A stretch of 64,000 bases of DNA. Origin: Cunninghamia lanceolata. Its lineage: Eukaryota; Streptophyta; Pinopsida; Cupressales; Cupressaceae. Positions 1 to 12,003 of the stretch are shown here, in pieces (the first letter of the stretch is position 1; each line of letters starts with the position of its first letter). The stretch covers positions 6,324,001 to 6,388,000 of the forward strand of contig BSBN01000860.1 of the NCBI GenBank assembly GCA_027924645.1, read 5' to 3'. The translations under genes were made by a program, and so were the position numbers. Below the pieces are notes generated by a model. The model was not told the DNA's origin and did no database searches. It saw only the letters and a program-made list of their open reading frames with translations.

Positions 1-1708
1 CTGGATGCATCAGTTAAGCCCAAAGTAGTAGAAATCTCACCAAAGGACAAAGAAGATAAGAAAACATCAATTGACCCTACCCCAAAGGTTCAAGAAGTAA
101 GTACTACAGTTGCTGAGCAAATTACAGTTTTGGATCAAGATAGTGTATCTAAGGTAGATACAATAACATCCACAGATACTAATATACATCAGGAAAAAGA
201 AAATGCTGAAGTGGATGAGATACCCATGGAGGAGGCAAAGGATCAGGATCATGATAAACATGTAGATGATCAGCAGGATCACCCTCCAGAAAAAAGAATT
301 TCCTCAATAGGAGGATATACCCAAAGATCACTCTCATGAGGAGCATCATGAGGAAGAGATAAGAAAATCACCCTCCCCATCAAACACAATGGTAGATATT
401 AGAGATCAGGGTGATCATCATGGTGATGATGGAGACCAACAATTAAAGGATCAAGTTCCTCAGTGGCTTGAGAAAGAAATTGATGCAGAATTAGGTATAG
501 AGGCACAGGAATTTGATATATCTACATTATTTTCAGAAAACTTAATAAATCCTAAGAGAAAGGCTAGAATAACTTCGGCCATAAGAAGAGATCCTATCAC
601 AGGTAGAAGGACCGCCCAGGTAACTATTCCTACTGCTGATAAAGAAAAGGGCAAGATCACTTTGGATGAATTCCAGATTAGTACACTAGATTTGGGATTT
701 GCTGATAAGGATCAGGAAGGCCAAGAAGGTAAAGATATAATTGATTCATTGACCTAGAGGGTGAAAAGAGAGAAAGAGAAAAATAAACAGCACAAGGAGC
801 ACATTGCTCAGTTACATACTTACATAAAAAGGTTAATTAACCCTGAGGGTACATTAAGTGATCATGCAGTCCCATTGACTGCTATTTCTCAGGATGAGGT
901 GAATAAATTGGATCTCATGAAACATGAGTCATCCATAATGAGAAAGTGGATGTTATCCACATTTGATGAAGCAGAGGAAGTGGCAAAAGCCTCTTTGAAG
1001 AGGTGGAATTCCTTAGGCACCTCCAGGAAAAAGGTAGATAAACTACAGATGGAGATCGGGAGGAGGTCATTTCAATTGGAGAAAGTCTTGAGCACTTTGG
1101 GTGAGATAAAGAGGATTGATCCTCTAATTTTAATAAAGAATTAGGTACTAAATAATAATACGGCCCTATTGATTGATATATGGTATAAGGACATCAGGTT
1201 TGAGTGTGATGTGCTTAAAAGATGCAACAGTAAACTAAGAGATATCAGCATGAAGCTGCATGATATGATGTCATTTGAGGCTGAAATGTTGGAAGAATTA
1301 GAAGGAAAGGCAGAAGGCAAGATAGAAAATCAAGATGAGGAGTTTGCCATTAAATCTCTACATAACAATTTCCAGCAGGTAGTTGATGATCCTCTAAACC
1401 ACATGACAGAAGAAACTATGGATAAGATCATGAGGATCAGGGTCAGGATGGAGAATTATAATGAGACATCTAGCAGTAGGAGAAGTAAGTTAGAGAATAT
1501 TTGAGGTAAATATCAAATGCATAGGCACGCCATCATCAAAGCAAGAACTCAAGATGGCGGGGAGATAGAGAAGATAGTACAGTCATATGAAAATATCTGG
1601 ACATCCATGCAGGTCCATGTACAAGGAGAAGCTCATCAGGATAATGAAAATTTTGAAAGCGATGATCCTGATGCTTCTGATGACGGAGATGAAGAACTTG
1701 AAGGATAA
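1..1708 (+). pseudogene. Decayed charged coiled-coil ORF, probably retroelement accessory protein
   Basis: Four consecutive open stretches (130-339, 389-757, 761-1144, 1169-1504, with a tail to 1708) read as one protein broken by stops and frame changes; its start lies left of the window. The first third is rich in Asp, Glu, Lys and Gln; the middle and end are heptad-like coiled coil, and the last residues are an acidic tail (DDPDASDDGDEELEG). No enzymatic motif is visible. Composition and layout resemble the second ORF of the element at 10853-18327 (acidic linker then coiled coil), but I cannot show homology by eye. The LTR-like promoter that follows suggests the 3' accessory ORF of an LTR retrotransposon. 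A decayed host coiled-coil gene is the alternative. Function unknown. Confidence 0.5.
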
Positions 1709-1779
1709 GGAGTAGATGAAGAGGCATTACAAAGAAAAGATATAAGCTTCTGATACTTAAGAAAGTAAGATGTCTAGAT

Positions 1780-1797
1780 GGTTGCCAGCTGGCAACC
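1780..1797. repeat. Perfect 18-bp palindrome
   Basis: GGTTGCCAGCTGGCAACC equals its own reverse complement. It lies about 70 bp after the last stop of the coiled-coil ORF and about 100 bp before a TATA-like box, where an LTR edge would be expected. It could be a protein-binding site or part of an LTR boundary. Confidence 0.7.
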
Positions 1798-2100
1798 TGT
1801 GCCACATGGAAAGGGTTGACTTAGTCAATGAAATGAGAACTGTAGATTTTAATAGACAAATCTTGATCGTAGATCAATTGTAACCGCTCCCTCATCTTGT
1901 TCTATAAAAGATGCAGGGATGCTTCATTTTAAACATTCAAAACTTAATTCAAATCTGTTTGCTGAAATATTCAAGGCTCATTTCAAAGTTGTTGTATACA
2001 TATATATTCTTGCATACCTAATGAATGAGAAGACTCTTTTGATTACAATCCATAATAAATCTTGAGTAATCAGTGTGTGAATTCTTGATATATTCTTTGA
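1798..2100 (+). promoter_or_regulatory. LTR-like promoter and poly(A) region
   Basis: A TATA-like box (CTATAAAAG, 1902-1910) is followed about 150 bp later by AATAAA (2054-2059). This spacing is typical of the U3-R part of a plant LTR. I see no partner LTR in the window, so the element would extend to the left. LTR limits cannot be fixed. Confidence 0.35.
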
Positions 2101-2757
2101 TTTGTTGCATCCCTTGGAGTGCATATCAGCTTGCATATGTTGTTTTCATGCCTTTCCTTTGAAGTTAGCATCGACTATATCTAGCTGTGGAATGTCCTAG
2201 TTAACATAAGGTTTGATTTCTTCTCTTCATGACTATATCTGATGTATATGTGGCTCAATAGCTGAAGGTTCAACATTAATTTGATGTATTTCTTTTAGTT
2301 TCTTTCAATTTCAGAGCATTTCACCATCATAATTGCAAATAGTTGACAATCTTAAGCAGTTACTACAAATGTGTAGACATCCCGTAGATAATTGAATATA
2401 TTTAGCATATTTGAGGTTAAAGCATGTCAAAAGAATGAATATCATGCAAAGATTTAAAGATAGACTCAATATTTGAAGCATATCTTGTGTAGAGTAACTA
2501 TTTGTGTAGCATCATTACAGGAAACACTATCTTACTAATGAGATCCACGTAAGGCCCCAAAATGGAAACAACAACACACATCAACCTCTAAGTAATGTCA
2601 GAAGATTAAGACCTAATCACCGGAGACTTGGGATCATGAATTCCCTGAATTCATCGTATCTTTCAAGATGAATAAAGGTTAATGTGTACTTTTATTCTAT
2701 GTTTGTTTATGACTAACATCATGATCAACATTTATTAATTCCAAAACTGGCCAAACA
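2101..2757. other. Intergenic, nothing recognised
   Basis: AT-rich sequence without long open frames. It may be the distal part of the LTR-like segment before it or the 5' side of the pseudogene after it; nothing decides. Confidence 0.4.
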
Positions 2758-4271
2758 TTAGAGGAAAGTTGCAAATGGTTTCCTATACATTGGTGTAGGA
2801 ATGATGACATATCCTGAAACTTTTGGGATAGATGGTAAATGGTCTTCAATGAGCGGCCATGCAACAATGATGAGGTACCACAATATTTTTTGAGGAAACT
2901 CTATTGCGAGTTCATTCTCAACAAGATTTCTTATTATTTTGACATTCGTGAGTTCCAGGGTAGAGGTGGTGGCTCTATCCAAGATAGACCTAGGGCTCCA
3001 CAAGATGAACAACATGTACCTATACCCCAAGCAAGGCTAGAAAGTAGGTCACTCCCTTTGGCTTTGAAGGAGAGTGTTGAGCTAGAGACTTTACATTCAC
3101 TGACTACTCTCACCCAAACTCTATCATAGCATGTAGATGATTTTACCCCGGGCGATGAGGGTGAAAGTAGTAGGCTTCATGTGTTCCCACATTTGTGCAG
3201 TACATATTGGAACCTATGTGATTATGGGACGCAAGAGGCACAACAAAACTTTGCGACACATGGGCAGTATGTTGCGACATAGGGGCAGGATATATTGGAT
3301 GATCTTGTTGTTAATGACGATCTCTTACAACATACATTTGGTATTGACTCTCAAGTAATTTGTTACAAGTTTCATCTTGACTTAGTATATTGTTATTTGA
3401 AATTTGTAATTAATTTTATATGATTATCTATATTATAAGTCAAAAATAATGTATGTAATTGTTTGCGCAATGAAATTCCAGGGTCAGATTCTTCATCCTA
3501 CCTCCGTTAGCCATCCATTAGCGGGTTATGAGAGGAGGTCAAGTCAGTAGGTATGTAATTTATCACATATTCATAATTATTGTAGATATGTCAATGGTAA
3601 TATTATTTTGTGACAATTTGATGATTTCAAAAGTCACCAGCACCTCCACGGTTTCCTTGGTCCCCTGGATGCCAAACCACCACTTTTACAGAGGTAAATT
3701 TAACCATTTCTAATCATTATGCATTTTTAAAATAATGTTATGTATTAATTTTGTTTGAATAATCTTGAACTTGATTTTCAGATGCTGAATACAGTGGAGA
3801 CTCCTCCTCATCTTCGTGAGTTAGCACAGATAGGCATTGATGCAACCATGATGTCTACAAATCATTTGACTGAGGTATGAGCCAATAACATGAAAATATC
3901 ATAATTTTGTATTTCTTTTTTTATCTCATTTTATTTGATGTACATAAATGATATTTATGTTTAGTCAATTTTGCTTCTTGATGCTTCTCACAGGAGGTCA
4001 CAACTCCAGTCTATCCAACTACGGACCAAGAGAGAGAAGATGATGGAGAGTGATCATCGGTTGGTAGTAAGTGATCAATTACATATATATGTTATATATT
4101 CCATACATTTTCTATACTAATGCGCATATTGCTTGTTTGTATTAATAGTTGTAGCTGGATGAACTTTATTCAAAGAGGTCTACTCGACGACAGAGAGAGG
4201 ATGTGTCACTAACTGGCTCTCCATCTTCACAGTCAAAGAAGGGTTACCGATTATTTCCTAAAAGTCCATAG
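2758..4271 (+). pseudogene. 3' exons of a spliced transposase-like gene
   Basis: Open sequence at 2839-3129 and onward is followed by short exons with proper splice signals. These are 3633-3692 (acceptor CAAAAG, donor GTAAAT), 3781-3873 (acceptor TTTTCAG, donor GTATGA), 3994-4069 (acceptor TCTCACAG, donor GTAAGT) and a last exon from about 4153 to the stop at 4269-4271. The last exons encode a basic, Arg/Lys/Gln-rich C-terminus (KRSTRRQRED). The 3960-4200 stretch, introns included, matches the minus strand at about 10520-10760, so both are copies of one dispersed gene family; the minus copy is the 3' part of the pseudogene at 18328-21470. Upstream frames contain stops, so this copy is dead. 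The family is not certain. Confidence 0.5.
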
Positions 4272-4504
4272 GAAACTAGTTTTTAGGAACTTTTTTGTAT
4301 GCCTACATGGCTTTGTATACATACTTTTGTATGTTAATCCGATGTATATTTTTGTATGTGAATCTGATGTATATTTTTGTATATTTGCCTGTATGGCTTT
4401 GTTTGGACATGCCTATATGGCTTTTTATATAAACTAGATGTTATGTTCATGACATTATATGTATATGACAGTTTATATTAAATATTTAATATGATAATCA
4501 ATTA

Positions 4505-5600
4505 TTGTTACAGGAATTTGGTTTTACAAGTGCTAATTGCATTTGCTTGAAAGTTTATAAATCATTTTTAAATAATCCATTTTGTGCATATCTTGCAATC
4601 ATTGAATTCTGTGGGACTGTGCATTTCTTTGAGGCATCATTTCAAGTAGTTCATGTGCCTTGTCTACACTTCCATACTTTCCATACATGTCTACAAGGGT
4701 AACTTTGTAAATACAATACATGTGACAAAATTCCTATATCATTTATGCTTTGATGGTTGTCCGCACCATGTTCTCTAGATCCCATTATAGCATAGGCAAG
4801 GCAAGGAGATATTGGTTAAGGTTGTCCAATTTAGTTTAAGATGTGCCAAAATTTGTGTAAATGGTTGAAATTTATTTTTGTGCATTTGCTTGAGAGTTTT
4901 TAAAACCTTATGAAAAATCAATTTCGTGCATATCTTGCAAACATTGTATTCCATGAGACAACATTTCTTTGAGGCATCATGTCAAACAGTTCATGTTCAT
5001 TATATATGCTTCCACACAAGTTGCATTCATGTCTTATAGGGTACTTACAACCATGACATTTGACAAAATTCCTATATCCTTTATGCTTTGATGGATGTTT
5101 ATACCATGCTCCAAACATACCATTTCTAAGGTTTTGGAATTTGGCTTTACACTTGCCAATTGCATTTTCTTGGAACTTTCTAAAGGCTTATCAGTAAATC
5201 CATTTTGTTCATATCTTGCAATCATTGTTTTCCATCAGGTGACATTTCTTTGAGGCATCATGCCAAACAGTTCACGTGCCTTGTCTATGCTTCCACACTT
5301 TGCATACATGTCTCTAAGGGTAGTTGCAACTACAACATCTAACAAAATTCCCATATGTTTTATCCTTTTGATGGATGTCCAAGGAGAATACTGGCTAAGG
5401 TTTTGGAATTTTTCTTTACACCCGCCAATCACTTTTGCTTGAAAGTTTCTAATGCCTTATCAAAAAATCCATTTTGTTCATATCTTGCAATCATTGCATT
5501 TAATGAGGTGACATTTCTTTGGGGCATCATGCCAAATAGTTCACGTGCCTTGTCTATGCTTCTACACTTTACATACATGTCTACAAGGGTGATGCAATAG
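4505..5600 (-). pseudogene. PPR protein pseudogene fragments
   Basis: Minus-strand reading gives several pentatricopeptide-repeat stretches out of frame with one another. Examples are the helix pair MYAKCGSIDKARELF with MMPQRNV, and ELFDMMPQRNVVSWNTMFARYA, split between 4918-5118, 5034-5225 and 5235-5432; more degenerate copies lie at 4505-4740 and 5440-5600. Intact PPR proteins of this plant-combinatorial type bind organellar RNA and take part in editing or processing. Here stops and frameshifts break every ~200-bp block. The same block recurs at 6602-6827 and 28558-28740, so this is a dispersed, duplicated fragment rather than a gene. Confidence 0.75.
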
Positions 5601-5638
5601 GTAAGGAGGACGATTCAACACCATGGAAACATATTTCA

Positions 5639-6601
5639 TGGTGCAGGAACACCTTAGCCATAGCCAATCTTGGCTAGGAGCGTGTCATAACAAGGTCCTA
5701 GGACATCATAGGACAAGTTGATGGTCTTGTGTCATCATTTTGCATGCAATAAGGTCAAATGACCAATGTCATTTGTGTTTGGAGTCATGTTTTATGTTGT
5801 TGTCAAACAAAAAGTCTACTAATGCAAGTAGTGGTAAGAAGTTGCTTTGTCAACTTAACAAATCATGTAATAAGTAGATTACCCAATGATCAAACAGGTT
5901 GAAAGTTAGTTATGATTGATTGGAACTATTTTAAACATGTATAAAAACTTTCACACACACTGAAGAGGGGTTGGTGAAGAAGGTTTTGAAGGGCAAAGTT
6001 GAATAAAATTGAGTTATTTGCTACTTTTCCTGAAATTGGACTATTCAGGATGTACTGCTCATCTGTATAGTATTGTCATGGTCTGAAACCACCTGCATCA
6101 TGAAGGGGAGTGAATGACCTTTCATTTACATCTTGTTTGAGGCATTTTCATTGAATTTGGAGGGAGAAAATCATGTTTTTCTAGAAACTGTCATAAAACC
6201 CTGAACTAGGGTTTTAAGGCTAAAAACTATGTATTTCTTTGCTATTCCACCAAGTTAATCACTCTAGATTGGTGGAATGGGATGGAATAAGGTAGGATCA
6301 CTGTTTGCAATAAGCCCTAGGTTAGGAAACAAGAATATAGCAGAGTATGAGGATGCAATGGCCTAATATGACCATGCATTAGGAAAAAAGAGGGCGCAGT
6401 CCATACAATAGTACATTAACAAGTGTTTCAAAGGCCAAAAATAGTGAATTTAGTTCCTTTTCCATGCATGCTAGGGTTCCCAAGTAGTTTGGTGTGGTGT
6501 GTTTGCATTGGCATTGTAGTTACCTTGTAAAGGAGGCCTAATTAGGCCTAGTCTCAAAGTCAACTATCATGAATTTGGAGCCTCCTGTCCAAAACAATCC
6601 A
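5639..6601 (+). mobile_element. Solo LTR of the TGGTGCAGG family, with TSD
   Basis: The 963-bp segment starts TGGTGCAGGAACACC and ends AACAATCCA (TG...CA), and is flanked by the 5-bp direct repeat TTTCA (5634-5638 and 6602-6606). It interrupts a minus-strand PPR fragment that resumes at 6602. There is no internal region. It resembles the LTR copies at 6828, 21661 and 22310-23330, and shares its first bases and a stem-loop with the Gypsy LTRs at 33884 and 38313. A TATA-like box lies near 5942 (TATAAAAAC). The stem-loop is 6244-6253 with 6269-6278. A solo LTR from intra-element recombination is the simplest reading. Confidence 0.65.
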
Positions 6602-6827
6602 TTTCATGCATATTTTACAATCATTACATTCCATGAGACAACATTTCTTTAAGGCGTCATGTTAAATAGTTCATGTTCATCAAGTATATGCTTCCACATT
6701 ATGCATACATGTCTGAAAGGGTACTTACAACTACAACATTTGACAAATTCCTATATGCTTTCTTCTTTGATGGATGTCTATACTATGTTCCAAAGATACA
6801 ATTTTGAAGGTTTTGGAATTTGGCTTT
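6602..6827 (-). pseudogene. PPR fragment, continuation
   Basis: This resumes the PPR-derived block on the far side of the solo LTR. It is closely similar to the block at 4920-5140 (ACATTTCTTT, GATGGATGT and GGTTTTGGAATTTGGCTTT landmarks in the same order). It stops abruptly where the next LTR copy begins. Confidence 0.6.
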
Positions 6828-7700
6828 TGGTGCAGGAGCACCAACACCATCTTTTACAAAATTGGGTCATTTGAAGGTCTTAACATGTTGAGTCTAGCAT
6901 GTTTTGAAGTAATTTGAGTCTTTTTGCATCAAATAAGGTCATTATAGACCATGATACATGTAATAAGGTCAAGATGACTAATTTTCTATGTTTTGGAGTC
7001 ATGTTGAGTGATGTTTAGTCAAATAAAAGTCATGTAATGTAAAGGTTTCTAAGGGTTGTTTTGAAAATGCAATGTATACATGTATTGGAGAGTTGGAAAA
7101 TGAACATGTGGTTGGTTGTGACAGTTGTAGGTAATTTGAAACTACTTGAAATGTGTATTAAAGCCCTCACATACCCTGAGGAGAGAAGGGAGATGAGTTT
7201 TGTACTACAAAATTTGAATTAAAAATTTAGTCTTTTTTTCTTTTGAAAAACACTATTCCAACTTGTACCACAACCCTGTATGGCCTAGCCATGTGCTAAA
7301 ATCTATTGGAAGTGGTAGTGGTATGTCTTAACTTTCAAATACACTTGGTTTGAGGAGAAACCATTGAGTTTTGAGTGAGATATCTTCATTTTTCTGAAAC
7401 TACTTGTGTCACACTCAAAACAAGGGTTTGAGTGTGTAAAGGGATGTTTCAGATCATTCCACTTGCTGTATGACCCTGTAACTTAGTGGAATGGTTTGGT
7501 TTGGATGTGTTTTAGATGCCCATGAAGTCAGGGAAGCAAGAGATGGAGTTTGACTAAACTATGGTGTTTGATCAAGTCTAGGGGGTTGTTGGGTGTTTAG
7601 AGGTATGTTTCTTCACAAACTAGGCTTAATTAGCCTATTTTAGACAGTGAAAAATGCCATTTTTGAGGTACATGGTCCAAAGGAGTCACTATTGGTTTTG
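6828..7700 (+). mobile_element. LTR copy of the TGGTGCAGG family
   Basis: This copy begins TGGTGCAGGAGCACC directly inside PPR sequence. It shares an ordered set of landmarks with the copy at 5639: ATAAGGTC tracts, a segment with paired CATTCCAC...GTGGAATG (7455-7463 with 7485-7493), and a GGCTTAATTAGCC-like segment near the end. The right edge is blurred and no target duplication was found, so its 3' side was probably rearranged when the neighbouring satellite formed. Confidence 0.55.
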
Positions 7701-7712
7701 AGATACATTCTT

Positions 7713-8895
7713 GTGGAGCTAAACAAACTTCACCAACAAATCGGGGTGGGCGGGTAAATGCTAGGGGAGGTCTTGTTTCATTTGCCAAGCATCGCAGTTG
7801 TTCGGGACAACAGGCTACTGATAAAGTCCCTTAAGCTCCCTAACACGAAAAAATTACCAAACTTTGACTGGACAGTTCTTAATATTTGTGGTAGCTGGAA
7901 ACATTCTGTTTGGAACTACAGTTGCACGTGGTGTCCATCTACAATGACCTCTTAGTTTCATTCAACTCTTGTCCATTTGACCGTGCTAGAATCAAACACA
8001 TTCTTGCAACATGCTTCAGTTTCATAAAGTGGAAAGGTGCTAGGAGTGACATTTTGCATTCCATAGCTCGTGGAGCCGAACAGACTTTGCCAACACATCA
8101 AGGTGGGCAAGTAAATGCCAAGGGAGGTATCTTTTCATGTGCCAAGTATTGCAGTCATTTGGGGTAGCAAGCTACCGGCAAAGTCCCTTAAGCTTCATAA
8201 GATGAAAAAACTCCCAAACTTTGATGGGATAGTTCTCAAAATTCATGGCAGTTGGGAATGTTCTATTTGGACCTATAGGTGTACGTGGGTTCCATCTACA
8301 ATAAACTCTCTCAGTTTCATTCAACTCCTATCCGTTTGACCATGCTAGAATCAAACACATTCTTGCAAAATGCTTCAGTTTCGTGTAGTGGAAAGGTGCT
8401 AGGAGTGACATTTTGTATTCCATAGCTCGTGGGGATGAATAGACTTTACCAACGCATTGGGGTGGGTGGGTAAATGCTAGGGGAGGTCTCGTTTCATGTG
8501 CCAAGTGTCGCAGTTGTTCAGGGCAGCAGGCTACTGGCAAAGTCCCTTAAGCCCCCTAAGACTAAAAAACTGCCAAACTTTGATGGGACAGTTCTCAGAA
8601 TTTGTGGTAGTTGGTAATGTTATGTTTGGACCTATAGGTACATGTGGGGTCTGTCTACAATAACCTCTCTTGATTTCATTCAACTCCTATCCATTTGACT
8701 GTGCTAGAATCAAATGCATTCTTGAAAAATGCTTCAGTTTCATGCAATGGAAAAGTTTCCAGATGCAATATTTTTTGTTCTACTCATCATGGGGCCAAAC
8801 AGACTGTGTCAACATGTCAGGGTGAGTGGGTAAATGCTAGGGGAGGTCCCATTTCGTGTGCCAAGTGTCTCATTCATTCCGGGCTGCAAGCTACC
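7713..8895 (+). repeat. ~359-bp tandem repeat, forward arm of palindrome
   Basis: About 3.3 head-to-tail units can be recognised. The landmark CTCGTGGRG(C) recurs near 7713, 8070, 8429 and 8789 (spacings 357-360 bp), followed each time by a GGTAAATGC motif, CAAGTGTCGCAG-like and AAAGTCCCTTAAGC blocks. Units differ at many positions, so the array is not recent. Open frames in it are short and differ between units, so it is not coding. Confidence 0.85.
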
Positions 8896-8921
8896 GGCAA
8901 ACTCAAAAAGTGCTAGGTCTC

Positions 8922-10182
8922 GATAGCTTGCATGCCAGAATGACTGGGACACTTGGGACATGAAATGAGACCTTCCCTACTATTTACCTACCCACCCTGA
9001 CATGTTGGTGTAGTCTGTTCGGCCCCTCGATGACAAGAACAAAAAATATGGCACCTGGCAACCTTTCCACTGCATGAAACTGAAGCATTATGCAAGAATG
9101 TGTTTGATTCTAGCATGGTCAAATGGACAGGAGTTGAACAAAATCAAGAGAGATTATTGTAGATGGACCCCACATGCACTTGTAGGTCTAAATAGAACAT
9201 TTCCAGCTACCACAAATTCTGAGAACTATCCCGTCAAAGTTTGGCAGTTTTTTCATCTTAGGGAGCTTAAGGGACTTTGTCAGTAGTCTGCTGCTCTAAA
9301 TGACTGCGATGTTTGGCACATGAAACAAGACCTCTCCTAGCATTTACCCACCCACCTTGATGCATTGGCAAAGTCTGTTCGGCCCCACAAGCTATGGAAT
9401 GCAAAATGTCACTCCTAGCACCTTTCCACTACATGAAATTGAAACATTTTGCAAGAATGCATTTGATTTTGGCATGGTCAAATGGATAGGAGTTGAATGA
9501 AACTGAGAGAGGTTATTGTAGATGGATTCCATGTGCACCTATAGGTCCAAATAGAACATTCCCAGCTTCCACAAATTCTGAGAACTGTCCCGTCAATGTT
9601 TGCCAGTTTTTTCTTCTTATGGAGCTTAAGGGACTTTGCCGGTAGCCTGTTGCCCCGAATGATTGCGACACTTGGCACATGAAATGAGACCTCCCTTGAC
9701 ATTTAACCACCCACCTTGATATGTTGGTGAAGTCCATTCAACCCCACAAGCTATGGAATGCAAAATGTCACTCCTATCACCTTTCCATTGCATGAAACTA
9801 AAACATTTTTTAAGAATGCGTTTGATTCTGGCACAGTCAAACAGATAGGAGTTGAATGAAACTAAGAGAGGTTATTGTAGACAGACCCCACATGCACCTG
9901 TAGGTCAAAACAAAATGTTTCTAGCTACTCTAAATTCTAAGAACTATCCCGTCAAAGTTTGGCAGGTTTTCCATCTTAGGGAGCTTAAGGGACTTTGTCG
10001 GTAGCCTGCTGCCTTGAACGACTATAACACTTGGCACATGAAATGGGACCTCCCCTAGAATTTACCTACCCACCTCGATGCATTGGCGAAGTCAGTTCAA
10101 CCCCACGAGCTATGGAATGCAAAATGTCACTCCTAGCACCTTTCCACTGCATGAAACTAAAGCATGTTGCAAGAATGTATTT
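8922..10182 (-). repeat. ~359-bp tandem repeat, reverse arm of palindrome
   Basis: The same unit is present in opposite orientation. The complementary landmark (TCTGTTCGGCCCC and variants) recurs at 9014, 9374, 9733 and 10092, again 359-360 bp apart. Together with 7713-8895 it forms an inverted repeat with arms of about 1.2 kb and a spacer of about 26 bp (8896-8921). The right end reaches roughly 80 bp further into the unit than the left end. Confidence 0.85.
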
Positions 10183-10399
10183 GAAGAAATCCTTGACACA
10201 TGAAAACACTGAGAACACTGAAGACATGGATGACAAAGAAGCATGAAGACATGAACAAACTCCTGTCATGAGGAAGAACCACAACCAAATCCAATTATCC
10301 AATGGCATGAACCAATGACATAAGCAACTATGTCTTATTGTAACATGATAAACATGAATGTTATGAACTAACATCGAAACCCTGTGATCTAACTACATG
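10183..10399. other. Intergenic, nothing recognised
   Basis: A short stretch with ACATGAA-type motifs between the satellite and the pseudogene exons. No coding signal or structure was seen. Confidence 0.4.
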
Positions 10400-10852
10400 A
10401 AGCATAACATGATGATGATGTAAACATCAAATGTATACCATAAAAAACAAATCAAACGAAACATGAGGCCTTCACTACCCATAGTTCATACCACTGCCAT
10501 CAAGTAGACCTCTTCAAAAGTTCAAGCTCATGTAGCTCCACCTGTTAATACAATCAAACAATATGCACATTACTATAATAAAATGTACATGAAATATATA
10601 ACATCACTTATGTAATCGATCACTTACCACCATCTGATGATCACTTTCGATCATCTTTTTTTGAGCTTCTTTGTCCATAGTTGGACAGACTGGAGTTGTG
10701 ACCTCCTGTGAGAAGCATCAAAAAGAAAAATTGACTAAACATAAATATACTGGAGGGAAGCAATTCATACTACTATTTATATACAAAACAAAGTATAAGT
10801 AACCATCTAGGAAAGTTTTATGCATACTTACAAATTAATCCAACGAACCATC
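10400..10852 (-). pseudogene. 3' part of transposase-like gene, cut off by LTR element
   Basis: On the minus strand a donor near 10840-10830 (TTTGTAAGT), an acceptor TTCTCACAG followed by exon 10626-10710, a donor GTAAGTGATC, and an acceptor near 10541 reproduce the exon-intron layout of 3960-4200. The reading frame has stops (for example a TGA in the middle exon). At 10852 it is interrupted by the retrotransposon; the upstream part of the gene resumes at 18328. Confidence 0.5.
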
Positions 10853-11385
10853 TGTTGATAACTAAGAGGGGGGGATGAATCAGTTATCTTAATTATTTCA
10901 GCTTTCTGAACTTTCTTAATAATTAATGCAACATCAATTCAAATAAGCAAATATAACCATGAAATGGAAATACACATGACACAATATTTTTGATGTGGAA
11001 ACCATGTTAAGGGAGAAAACCACAGGGTGATTAACCCAAGATTGTATTCTTTGTTAGAAGAGTAGAATTACAAAAAGGCACTTACCAATTAGGGCTTACT
11101 GCCCGAGCACACTGCTCACAAGAGGCTCACTGCCTACAAGAGACTCACTGTCTATAAGTTGTAAGAAGAATAAAAAGATCCTTGAACTGATGAGAAGCAT
11201 CCACACATGTTGGAGTTCAGTTTTGTTTAGGCTCAATATACTGATCTACTGCACTTCATCCTTCCTCTTCTATTATGCTACTGTCCTTTCACATACCGGA
11301 CCTTCCTTATTGCTTTCCTTCTGTTCTGCCACTTTTCTTCACACACACAACACTCATATCTCATCAACTATCATCGAAATCCATT

Positions 11386-11451
<66 letters not shown>

Positions 11452-12003
11452 GCACAAAGGATTTCATCCTCTTTCTAGTCGACATCCGGAATAGTCAGTA
11501 ATTCCCAAACTTTAATCTGTCAGCTGAATCCTTGCTTACCAAGTGATGCGGATCTAGGAGATGCTTGTAGAAATCATCAATCATGTCGGCCAATCATGAA
11601 TGATACCTCAAGAAACTTAGTCATCAGCAATATCTCTTCCGGATTTGGGTCTGACACTCTGCTGGTATAGTTCTTCCTTTGTCTACTCTGCCAAATAGGA
11701 ACCCAACACTCAAGTGCTCATATCTCTTCATCCTTCCATCACCGAAGGCTAAATCCTTGGAATCTATTAGTCAAGGTACTCCTCTTGACTTCCCCAAATC
11801 TGTACTTCACTAAGATACTTCCTCTAAGAGATCCAGACCTGACTGTTGGACCTTGCTGACTGCTCTGTTCTTGCTTACCGAATCATAACACTTCTTCAAT
11901 CTGACTTCTGGTAGAGACTCATAATGTCTTGCGAATGTGTGGGATAACCTTTGTTGCCATCAATGACAACATACATGAGTCCATATAGTTTCTCTTGCCA
12001 ACA
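10853..12003 (-). repeat. 3' LTR of the 10853-18327 element
   Basis: 1151 bp, TG...CA ends. It is about 48 bp longer than its partner, mainly because its TA microsatellite is expanded. Confidence 0.9.
11389..11449. repeat. (TA)n microsatellite inside LTR
   Basis: About 30 TA units. The same site in the partner LTR (17756-17773) has only about 9, so the tract expanded or contracted after insertion. Confidence 0.95.

Noticed and set aside
8115..9737. Several 60-75 codon open frames in the satellite that resemble one another
   Set aside because: They recur because the 359-bp unit recurs; the frame is not preserved in every unit and includes both strands.
7713..10182. CRISPR-like array
   Set aside because: Units are long and contiguous with no unique spacers, and the genome is eukaryotic.
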